NCBI RefSeq assembly: GCF_007995085.1
Contig: NZ_VOQS01000004.1
Location: 1-13,408 of the forward strand
Origin: Paraburkholderia azotifigens
GTDB taxonomy: Bacteria; Pseudomonadota; Gammaproteobacteria; Burkholderiales; Burkholderiaceae
DNA: 13,408 bases
Reading direction: 5' to 3'
Part shown: piece by piece, positions 7,320 through 13,408 of the stretch
How the letters are laid out: each line of letters starts with the position of its first letter
How positions within the stretch are numbered: position 1 is the stretch's first letter
Program-made: the position numbers and the translations under genes
Notes under the pieces: generated by a model
Told to the model about the DNA's origin: nothing
The model's input: the letters and a program-made list of their open reading frames with translations, nothing else
The model's database searches: none

Positions 7320-7341
7320 GGGCCGCGTCGCAACGCGGCCC
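7320..7341. terminator. GC-rich hairpin, possible terminator (right copy)
   Basis: GGGCCGCGT-CGCA-ACGCGGCCC forms a perfect 9-bp stem. It is followed on the + strand by a second small hairpin (CGGGC-TTT-GCCCG at 7344-7356). It lies downstream of the minus-strand CsbD-like gene and upstream of the right-arm heme oxygenase, so it most likely separates these two minus-strand units. Confidence 0.45.
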
Positions 7342-7417
7342 TGCGGGCTTTGCCCGTCTGGTTTATACGCTCCCTGTGATCGAACCGCCGGGCGGCTCTA
7401 CTCTGTGCGCCGTCTGA

Positions 7418-7618
7418 TCAGTGATGATGCTTGCGGTTTTCGCGTTCGACGTCCTTGGCGGCTTCCTTCGCGTCGCCGTAGGATTTCTGCATTTCGCCGG
7501 CGCCCTGCTGCACGTCGCCCTTCAATTCCTGGCTGCGGTTGCCCGTTGCCTTGCCGACGGCCTCGTTGACCTTGCCCTTCATCTTCTCGGCAGTGCCCTT
7601 CACTTGATCCTTGTTCAT
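7418..7618 (-). CDS. CsbD-like stress response protein
   Basis: A 66-residue, highly charged protein beginning MNKDQVKGTAEKMKGKVNEA, the classic opening of the CsbD family, followed by GKATGNRSQELKGD and a second amphipathic stretch. Members are small, soluble, Lys/Glu/Gly-rich proteins induced by general stress; the biochemical role is not known. The ATG at 7616-7618 has a good ribosome site (GGAG seven bases upstream); an upstream in-frame start at 7648 lacks one. The protein ends RENRKHHH, a natural His-rich tail. It is intact, with no frameshift, unlike most longer genes here. It is a single-gene unit by spacing (116 bases to the next gene upstream). Confidence 0.92.
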   Translation of the reverse strand: MNKDQVKGTAEKMKGKVNEAVGKATGNRSQELKGDVQQGAGEMQKSYGDAKEAAKDVERENRKHHH

Positions 7619-7734
7619 GGCTGACTCCGTCTGGTTACGCCGACGCACGGTTGCGTCAGTCGATCAGATCCGAGCATTCGCTGTGCCTGGCTCACGCAGT
7701 CATCGTGAAGTGAAGCGCGCAGTCAGCCTCGCGG

Positions 7735-7944
7735 TCAGCCCACCGCCGGCGCGCGCATTTCGAGCACCCGCAGCTGTTCGTCCAGCTTGCGCGCGCGCGT
7801 CAGCTGCGAGGGCACGAGCCGCGCCGCCATGACCGCGTTGAGCCGGTTGCGCCAGTATGAAAGCGGAAAACGGTGTTCCGCAGAGATGTTTTTGAACACG
7901 CGCTCCAGATGCTGGAGTTCGCTTTCCAGTTGATAGTTGTCCAT
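7735..7944 (-). CDS. Hypothetical 69-residue protein
   Basis: I do not recognise a named family. The ATG at 7942-7944 is preceded by a good ribosome site (GGGGA, eight bases upstream) and opens MDNYQLESELQHLERVFKN. The sequence is mostly predicted helix, with Leu/Arg-rich stretches (ERVFKN, SYWRNRLNAVMAA, LTRARKLDEQLRVLEM), and the C-terminal part could form a short coiled coil. No signal peptide, membrane segment or Cys is seen. The reading frame stays open upstream to 8058 (QVWQVLQDGQRIDGPF) with a TTG start, but the better ribosome site decides for 7944. It lies between the CsbD-like gene and an oxygenase on the same strand. Confidence 0.72.
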   Translation of the reverse strand: MDNYQLESELQHLERVFKNISAEHRFPLSYWRNRLNAVMAARLVPSQLTRARKLDEQLRVLEMRAPAVG

Positions 7945-8103
7945 GGGTGGTCCCCTTTGTGTCTTGTTCCCGTCAGGAGGTCGATGCGTCGGCGCAGGGG
8001 GCATTTGAAACGGCCCATCGATACGCTGGCCGTCTTGCAGCACTTGCCATACCTGCAACCATTTCGCATCGCCTGACGGTCGACACGCCGTCCGGGGTTA
8101 GCG
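7945..8103 (-). other. Intergenic region with a doubtful upstream extension
   Basis: These 159 bases separate the hypothetical gene from the oxygenase. On the minus strand a frame reading KWLQVWQVLQDGQRIDGPF is open into the hypothetical gene, and it has protein-like composition, but its only start is a TTG without a clear ribosome site. I therefore do not call it as a gene. Confidence 0.35.
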
Positions 8104-8978
8104 CTAAACGTAAGGCCGCTCGCGCATCCACTTCGTCATGATCCATTTCTCGCCGCTCGTGACAGGTGCGCCGCCGTGCAGCGTCAGCGGATCGAGCTGC
8201 CGTCGCCCGTTCATGTAGCGGAAGTAGATTGCGCCGCCTTGCCGCGCCATCACCGCGAGCCCCGCATCCGGAAAGACGGTTTCCCCCCGCCATCGACGTC
8301 GCTCAGATAGACGATCAGCGTCGCCACACGCTGGCCGCCGCGCGACGTATGCAGCAGGCTGCCACCCTGGCCGGGCGGAAAGTAATCGAAGTGCGGACGG
8401 TATTCGCCGCCTTTCGTGTAGTGCAGAATCTGCAACCCTTCGCCATGCTCGAGCGGCCAGTTCATCAGGGCGGAGATACGGCGGTCCAGCCGCTCGATGA
8501 ACGCGTCCTCGCAGCGCTGGAACCAGAAGCCTTCGCTGGTGCGCAGCTGGATCACATCCTCGCGGCCGTTCTCGGGATTGACGGTGGTCGAGCGTTTCAG
8601 CCGATGCCGTGCGCGCTCGATCAGCTCGTCGCATTCGTCGCGCGACAGCACGTCGTCGAACACGATCGCCTGCGGGCGTTCGAAGCGCACGCGAACGGCG
8701 ACGTCGCGGTCGTGCGCGCGTACCGTGTTGCCCGCCGCGACGGGACACGCATCGTAGTGATAGGCACGCGTTTCGTCTTCCGTCGGCTTGTCGATGACGG
8801 CCGCCTGCGTGCCCGTCTCCGCGCGGTTTTCCGCGCGTTGCTCCGATGAAGCGCGGCGCACGATCTCGCCCGCCGCGTCGGCCTCGAAACCCGCCTGCAC
8901 CATCGCCTCGACCATCGACTCGGGCGTGCACCCGCGGCTCACGTTCGTCGTGAGCCATTCCTGCCATGCCGCATCCAC
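8104..8978 (-). CDS. 2OG-Fe(II) oxygenase, prolyl 4-hydroxylase type (one frameshift)
   Basis: Family enzymes use 2-oxoglutarate and O2 with a non-heme iron to hydroxylate proteins or small molecules. An N-terminal helical segment (WQEWLTTN, residues 5-45) precedes the double-stranded beta-helix domain. Iron ligands are His196 and Asp198 in YRPHFDYF, and the distal His about residue 268 in LTLHGGAPV; the 2OG-anchoring base is probably Lys278 in GEKWIMTKW. About 291 residues, normal for the group. Residues 1-232 are read in one frame (8978 to about 8283) and the rest in another; the switch is at the six-C run at 8283-8288 (Gly-Gly codons on the gene strand), so a homopolymer miscount is likely. 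The GTG start at 8976-8978 is the first after an in-frame TGA. Substrate unknown. Confidence 0.87.
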
Positions 8979-9048
8979 TTCGCATCACACCCTCGCTGCT
9001 TCGTTGCCGTGCCCGCTTACGCCCGCTTACGTCCCGCTCATGCCGAGC

Positions 9049-9522
9049 TCATGCCGTTCTTGCGCGCCACGCAGCGAGCCCGCGTTTCGCCTGCTCGCGA
9101 ATCGCGCCCTGCACGAACGGCGTCCAGCCGAGCAGCGCGCCCTTTGCGCCCAACGCCTGACTAGCCCAGCGCCACAGATCGAAACGGTCGCGGTGCTCGA
9201 CGATCAAGCCGTCGCGGAACACGAAGCGCGCGTCGATCTGATTGACGACGGACCGGCCCGTCTGGCTGAACACATAACTCGCGACCCAATGCGCGCTGCC
9301 GTGTTCGTCGTCGGCCGTGACATGGCTGAACGCGAGCGTGAACTCCTGCGCGCGCGACACCAGCATGCGCCACATGTCGCTCACTTCGTCGCCGTGCAGC
9401 TCCGTGAAGACGGGATCGCTAAACGTGACGTCGGGCGCGTAGCACGCCGCCATCGTCTCGACATCGCGCCGCTGGAATGCTTCGTAGAATCGCTCGATCA
9501 ATGCCGCATTGGGATGAGTCAT
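9049..9522 (-). CDS. SnoaL/NTF2-like domain protein
   Basis: A 157-residue intact frame with the look of a SnoaL-type NTF2-like fold: MTHPNAALIERFYEAFQRRD, then the hallmark region MAACYAPDVTFSDPVF, central strands (SAHWVASYVFSQTGR, NQIDARFVFRDG) and LIVEHRDRFDLWRWASQALG near the end. The ..EHRDRFDLWRW.. stretch is typical of the family members annotated as nuclear transport factor 2 family or ketosteroid isomerase-like. The role (isomerase, hydrolase or binding protein) cannot be assigned. The Arg/Ala-rich end after residue 125 is longer than the minimal domain. ATG 9520-9522 has only a weak AAGAAC upstream. The stop is 70 bases before the oxygenase start, so co-transcription is possible. 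Confidence 0.88.
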   Translation of the reverse strand: MTHPNAALIERFYEAFQRRDVETMAACYAPDVTFSDPVFTELHGDEVSDMWRMLVSRAQEFTLAFSHVTADDEHGSAHWVASYVFSQTGRSVVNQIDARFVFRDGLIVEHRDRFDLWRWASQALGAKGALLGWTPFVQGAIREQAKRGLAAWRARTA

Positions 9523-9711
9523 GTCGTTCTTGTGCGCCCGTTTTTACCTGCAATCGGCTGCCGCCGTAATAAGTCCGATCAACGTCATCAACGTCCGATC
9601 ATGCCGCGCATCCGGCACGCCGGCGCAACGCGCCGAAGCCGCGCGAAGCAACGTCATGACAGCGCAGGTACAACGCTCGCGCGATCGCGCAATCGTTCGT
9701 CTGTCGCCGCA

Positions 9712-10988
9712 TTACCCGGCCTCGGGATCCGAGCGATGGATCGCGATGCCTTCCTCGGGTCCGGCTCCGGCGCGCCACGGCGCACGTTCGATCATCCGTT
9801 GCGCGTCGGCATAACCGCGTCCCAGCGCCGGCGGATGCCATCCGTCGAAAGTCGATGTCCTGTGCAGATCGTCGCGACCGAGCTCGGCGCATCGAGTTCG
9901 ATCACTGCATCGTCGTGCGCGCCCCAGTTCAGCAGCTCCTTGACCGGCCGACTCGCGCTCGTCGTCGGGCAGTGCTTGCCGGTTCGCGGATCACATGCCG
10001 CAGCCGGTGAATCTGCCGCTGCCGTTCGAGATGGCTCTCGGCGCGGCTCGAATACTGGATGTCGCGCTGACGGTCATCGCTCGTGATCGAGTAGGCTCGG
10101 CGCCATGCGCCGGGCCACAGCTGCACGGTGAGATCACGGAGCTATGCCGCGGCCGGTCGTCGAGACGGCTTCGAGCGGCGTATTCGAATAGATGCCCCCC
10201 GTCCAGTATGCTTCGCCGTCGATTCGCACCGATGGAAAGCCCGGCGGAACGCCGCCGACGCCATCACATGCCCGACGTCGAGCGGCTCGTCGCGGTTGGT
10301 GAAATAGCGCATCTGCCCGCTGCCCACGCCGACCGTGCCGACCGTGAGCCGCGTTTCCTTGCCGTTCAGATAGTCGAAGTCGATCAGCGCACCAAGCGTC
10401 TCGCGCAGCGGCTCGGTGTGATAGAACGCAGCCTGTTCGATGCCGACGGGCGTTTGCAGCGCGAGCCATGCATCGGCGCGCGGCGTGAAGAACGCGGGCA
10501 AGCCTTGCGACATGATCGACAGGTTGCGCAGCCATTGCTCGTAGCCGGGAATCCATGGGGCCCATGCGGTGGCAAGCGCGGCGGCAAGACTGGCGGGCAG
10601 TCCGAACGCGGCGCAACCGGCGCGCAGGCCGCGAGCCAGTTCGGCGCCTGATAGCCCGTCCATGTCACGCGATCCCAGAACGTGCGCAAGCGCTCCATGC
10701 GCTCGGCAGGCCGGTTGCCCGCGATGATCGCGCCGTTGATCGCGCCAATCGACGTGCCGATCACCCAGTCCGGTTCGATCCCGGCGTCGTGCAGCGCTTC
10801 GAACACGCCCGCCTGATACGCGCCCAGCGCGCCGCCGCCTTGCAGCACGAGCACGACCTGCGCATCGATGTCGGGATGCGCGGCGGCGCGCGCGTCTTCT
10901 GCCTTGCGGGCCGCGTGGACGCGCGCGAAGCCTGCGCGGAATGCGCCGCCGCGTGCACCGCAGTCTTCTTGACCATCGTGCTTCTCAT
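9712..10988 (-). CDS. Patatin-like phospholipase with DUF3734-like tail (frameshifted as read)
   Basis: Predicted serine acyl hydrolase. The oxyanion loop is VLVLQGGGALGAYQAGVF and the nucleophile Ser sits in VIGTSIGAINGA (GxSxG). After it come the middle region (APWIPGYEQWLRN, ADAWLALQTPVG) and the dyad region PSVRIDGEAYW-TGG-IYSNTP, where the expected Asp of DGG reads Thr. The tail has QLWPGAWRRAYS and DIQYSSRAESHLERQ, which resembles DUF3734, and ends GYADAQRMIERAPWRAG...HRSDPEAG. About 425 residues. The frame shifts near 10937, 10635, 10250, 10180, 10150, 9960 and 9885. I chose ATG 10986-10988 (MRSTMVKK), which has GGAG seven bases upstream; ATG 10974-10976 is in frame. Probably cytoplasmic or membrane-associated lipase acting on phospholipids or stored lipid; not specific. 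Confidence 0.85.
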
Positions 10989-11165
10989 CGTGCTTCTCCG
11001 TTGAGAAACGAAGCGTTCGACTGGAAACTTGCGGCGCGTGCCGAGGCGAAACCTCTGGCGAAACCACAGCCGCAAGCAGTCACACGATAGCGCACCTTTA
11101 TTTCGCGCGCACTTCAAGGCACGCCGTTGCCGGTCAGTGCCGAGTCGCCCGCACGTACTGCCTGC

Positions 11166-11415
11166 TTACTTCGCGATGCGCAGAATGGCGGACGCGAGTT
11201 GCGCGTAGCACGGCTTGATGTCGTTGATCGTGGCCGCGTAGCCATACACGCCGACGGGCTGCTTCGAGTCGTAGCGGCGCTCGGCCATCGGCGACGTTGG
11301 CGATGCATTTGAGAATGTCCTGGCCGACCTCGCCGCTGCCCGCGCCCTCTTCGTCAGCAACGACGGGCCGTAGCCGAGTGCGAACACGTAGATCCCTTCG
11401 GCGCGCGCCCTGGCC
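11166..11415 (-). pseudogene. C-terminal remnant of a TadG-type pilus protein, fused to tadE
   Basis: Reading the minus strand, IYVFALGYGPSLLT, then (other frame) EEGAGSGEVGQDILKCIAN, then (first frame) RYDSKQPVGVYGYAATINDIKPC and a final AQLASAILRIAK-TAA. The ending, with Cys-containing LKC and an NDIKPC...LASxILRI pattern, is what I recall from the C-terminal von Willebrand-like part of TadG-related proteins of this family of bacteria. The normal N-terminal hundreds of residues of such a protein are absent. Frame changes near 11350 and 11290 disrupt it further. It joins the tadE part in frame near 11410. Assignment rests on memory of the family and needs a search. Confidence 0.5.
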
Positions 11416-11693
11416 TCGATCACGGCGACATAGCGCTGCGGCTTCGACTGGTTCGGATCGAGTCCCGTTTGCCCCGCGACCGCGTAACGCGCGCCTTCGC
11501 GCACCGCTTATTGCATCGTCAGGTTCACCCACAGCGCGGCGCCGAGGTCCATGACCATGCACAGCAGAAAGAACAGCACGGGCGCGATCAGCGCGAATTC
11601 GATGGCCGCGACACCCGCCTGCAGGCGGCCGCTGCGCGCGCGGCCGCTGCGCCTGCGTGACGGCACGCGCGAACGAGCACGTGTGGTCGTCAT
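11416..11693 (-). pseudogene. tadE: TadE-like pseudopilin, truncated and with an in-frame TAA
   Basis: TadE-type minor pseudopilin of the Tad/Flp pilus machine. After a basic start (MTTTRARSRVPSRRRSGRAR) comes the TadE signature GVAAIEFALIAPVLFFLLCMVMD, a single hydrophobic helix with the conserved Glu at about position +5 as in prepilin-like substrates of TadV. Then WVNLTMQ-TAA, followed in the same frame by AVREGARYAVAGQTGL, the next part of TadE. A Tyr codon (TAC) is expected where TAA (11508-11510) stands. The frame then runs DPNQSKPQRYVAVIEA before entering TadG-like sequence. The start at 11691-11693 has AGGAG seven bases upstream and follows tadC by 21 bases, so it belongs to the same operon. 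The usual C-terminal half of TadE is missing. Confidence 0.72.
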
Positions 11694-11714
11694 CGTGTCG
11701 CTCCTGACGCCGGT

Positions 11715-12692
11715 TCAGTGCATGCCGCTCATCGTGGGCAGCAGCTGGTGCGCGACCTGCATCGCCGCGGGCCCGATCAGCACGATGATCAGCGTCGGGA
11801 AGATGCAGAACATCAGCGGAAACAGCAGCTTCAGCGCGATCTTCGCGGCCTGTTCCTCGGCACGCAGACGGCGCTTGGTGCGCAGCGCGTCGATGAACAC
11901 GCGCAGCGAATCGCCGACGCTCGTGCCGAAACGGTCCGCCTGGATCAGCATCGACGTGAGGGTGTCGATGTCCTCGACGCCCGTGCGCAGCGCAAGATTG
12001 CGCAGTGCCTTCTCGCGCCGAGCCCGCGCGCAGTTCGAGCAGCATGAGTTCGAATTCTTCCTTGAGCGCGTGGCTCTTCACGCCGATCTCCTCGGCGACG
12101 CGCTGCATGGCCGCGTCCAGCCCAAGGCCCGCTTCGACGCACACCGTCATCAGATCGAGCGCGTCGGGCAGGTCTTCGAAGATCTTGCGCTGGCGCGCCT
12201 CGACGAGACGGGTCAGCACCACGTTCGGCAGATAGAAGCCGATCGCCGCATCAAGAGCGTCGCCACCAGCAGGAATTTCTGCGCGTCCGGGCCTGCCAGC
12301 AGCGTGATGCCGACCAGCGCGAGCGCAGGCAGCACGAGCGCGAGCAGCGTCTTGGCGGCGAAGTAGATCGCCGTCGCGCCTTCGCTGCGCAGCCCCGCGT
12401 TCGCAAAGCGGCGCCGCAGCGCGGATTTGTCCCAGTCGTCCTTCGGCAGCGACAGCCGCGCGACGTGATGCGACACCTTCGCGACCGTTTCCATCCAGGC
12501 GGGGCTTTCTTCTGCGGCGGCGTCCGCTGCGTCCGGGATGCCCTGCACGCCTGCTGCCCCCAATGAAGCCGCCGCAATGCCGTCGATGCGCCGCTTCAGC
12601 GGATCGGGGCGCAGCAGCGACATCGCTTTCCACACTGCGCCGAACACGATCACGAACATCGCGGCCAGCACGAGAATCTGTTCGGTTTCCAT
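11715..12692 (-). CDS. tadC: Tad pilus inner-membrane protein TadC (two frameshifts as read)
   Basis: Type II secretion F-domain protein of the Tad (Flp pilus) assembly complex, working with TadB as the inner-membrane platform over the TadA ATPase. An N-terminal membrane segment ([16 protein letters not shown], residues 5-20), a linker rich in Ala/Glu, then a membrane pair ([26 protein letters not shown]), the F-domain core ([47 protein letters not shown]), and a C-terminal helix [22 protein letters not shown]. About 325 residues, normal for TadC. The frame switches near 12245 and 12020 and returns coherent sequence, so sequence error is likely. ATG at 12690-12692 has GGGGA five bases upstream. 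It follows tadB by 37 bases, in one operon. Confidence 0.92.
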
Positions 12693-12729
12693 GATTTCCC
12701 CGTTTTTTGCGTTGTGTGTGTTCGCGCGG

Positions 12730-13408
12730 CTACACGCGGATGCGCACGGTTCTGCGCAGCCACATCACGCCGAACGCCATCGTCGACAGCGCGGCGCCCG
12801 CGATCTTCTGGCCCGTCTCGTCTTCCCAGAACACCTTGCAGTAGCCGGGATTCAGCACCGACAGCGCGCCCAGCACGACGAACGGCAGCACGCCGAGTAT
12901 CCACGCGACAGCCGCCCTTCCGCCGACAGCACGCGCACCTTCGCGAGCAGCTTGAGCCGCTCGCGGATATGCCCGCGATGTTGCCGAGAATTTCCGCAAG
13001 ATTGCCGCCCGCCTCGCGCTGGATCAGCACGGCGATCACGAAGTAGCGCACGTCGTCGACGGGCACGCGGCTCACGAGGTTCATCAGCGCATCGTTCATC
13101 GCCACGCCGTAGTTGATCTCGTCGAACGCAATGCGGAATTCGCCGCCGAGCGGATTGGGCAACTCGTCGGCGACCATGCGAGCGCGGCGGGAAACGAGTG
13201 GCCGGCGCGCGCAGCGCGCGGGCGATCAGATCGGCGGCATCGGGCAACTGGCGTTCGAGCTGCACGATGCGTTTCGCGCGCTTGCGCCGCAGATACAGGA
13301 GAGGCAGCAGCGCGAAACCGCACGCCACGGCCAGCGCGACGGCGAACGGCAGATGCATGCCGCCCATGCCGAACAGCAGCCCGCCGCACGCGGACGCCAG
13401 CGAATAGC
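12730..13408 (-). CDS. tadB: Tad pilus inner-membrane protein TadB, N-terminus outside window
   Basis: Second F-domain protein of the Tad platform, upstream partner of TadC. The visible part starts in a hydrophobic region (LPFAVALAVACGFALLPLLYL), continues with the core VQLERQLPDAADLIARALRAG, then LGGEFRIAFDEINYG and VDDVRYFVIAVLIQREAGGNLAEILGNIA, and ends in two membrane segments (ILGVLPFVVLGALSVL; GAALSTMAFGVMWL) and VRIRV-TAG. This order is that of the T2SSF domain. The frame shifts near 13165-13195 (two indels around RAGHSFPAAL) and near 12960 and 12905. The gene continues past 13408, so length and start cannot be given. It shows tadB-tadC-tadE transcription order; further tad genes should lie beyond the window end. 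Confidence 0.92.

Larger units (their letters stand above)
3965..7340 (-). repeat. Right arm of the large inverted repeat
   Basis: Reverse complement of 1-3400, with gene order mirrored: kinase (-), response regulator (+), heme oxygenase (-). The inner limit is AAGCACCGATAC at 3965 and the outer limit seen is the GC hairpin ending at 7340. Unlike the left arm, its outer flank is inside the window and leads into the CsbD-like gene. Confidence 0.93.

Noticed and set aside
1..7340. Simple fold-back (template plus complement) sequencing read as the only explanation of the palindrome
   Set aside because: The two sides differ from 3401/3964 inward with distinct repeat copies and a 327-base non-mirrored spacer, which a plain fold-back would not produce; other assembly errors remain possible.
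8166..8849. Plus-strand frame of 227 residues opposite the 2OG-Fe(II) oxygenase
   Set aside because: The minus strand carries the iron-binding motifs and correct length; this is its antisense shadow.
8788..10651. Long plus-strand frames (432 and 218 residues) opposite the SnoaL-like and patatin genes
   Set aside because: The minus strand has clear family motifs across the same stretch; the plus frames are Arg/Ser/Ala-rich and span several minus-strand genes.
11134..12633. A single 499-residue minus-strand protein covering the tadC-tadE region
   Set aside because: It is one frame passing through two different genes; real TadC and TadE segments lie in it only in parts, and in other frames elsewhere.

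Overview
The window is high-GC DNA with the coding style of a betaproteobacterium of the family Burkholderiaceae, most likely Paraburkholderia or Caballeronia. The evidence is the gene set (CsbD-type stress protein, patatin with a DUF3734-like tail, Tad pilus genes, biliverdin-producing heme oxygenase) and a dispersed intergenic repeat with a TTTCTTTGC...GCAAAGAAA hairpin that I recall as common in that group. Almost every long gene is broken into overlapping reading frames by small insertions and deletions, many of them in G/C runs. The reading frames below are therefore reconstructed across shifts, and I regard most breaks as probable sequence error rather than gene death.

Positions 1-7340 form a huge imperfect inverted repeat. 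The left arm (1-3400) carries a heme oxygenase (+), a single-domain response regulator (-) and a PAS sensor histidine kinase (+). The right arm (3965-7340) carries the same three genes in mirror order and orientation, so the two kinase genes converge on a central spacer of about 560 bases. The spacer holds no gene. It contains two non-identical copies of the dispersed hairpin repeat, placed in inverted orientation, around a second palindromic element (34-base arms, one mismatch). The two arms carry different indels, and comparing them restores much of each protein. The arms stop matching inside the dispersed repeat, so the junction was formed through that repeat, either by recombination in the cell or by an assembly join.

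From 7341 to the end every recognised gene is single copy and on the minus strand: a CsbD-like protein, a 69-residue hypothetical, a 2OG-Fe(II) oxygenase of the prolyl 4-hydroxylase type, a SnoaL/NTF2-like protein, a patatin-like phospholipase, and then the Tad (Flp pilus) genes in transcription order tadB (partial), tadC and a tadE-like gene. The tadE-like gene runs in frame into what looks like the C-terminal end of a TadG-type protein, with a TAA codon inside the tadE part. That fused gene is either a real deletion or a collapsed stretch of assembly.

Functionally the left half suggests a heme/biliverdin-linked two-component module with no bacteriophytochrome visible in the window. The right half is stress/lipid accessory genes and the inner-membrane and pseudopilin part of a Tad secretion machine.
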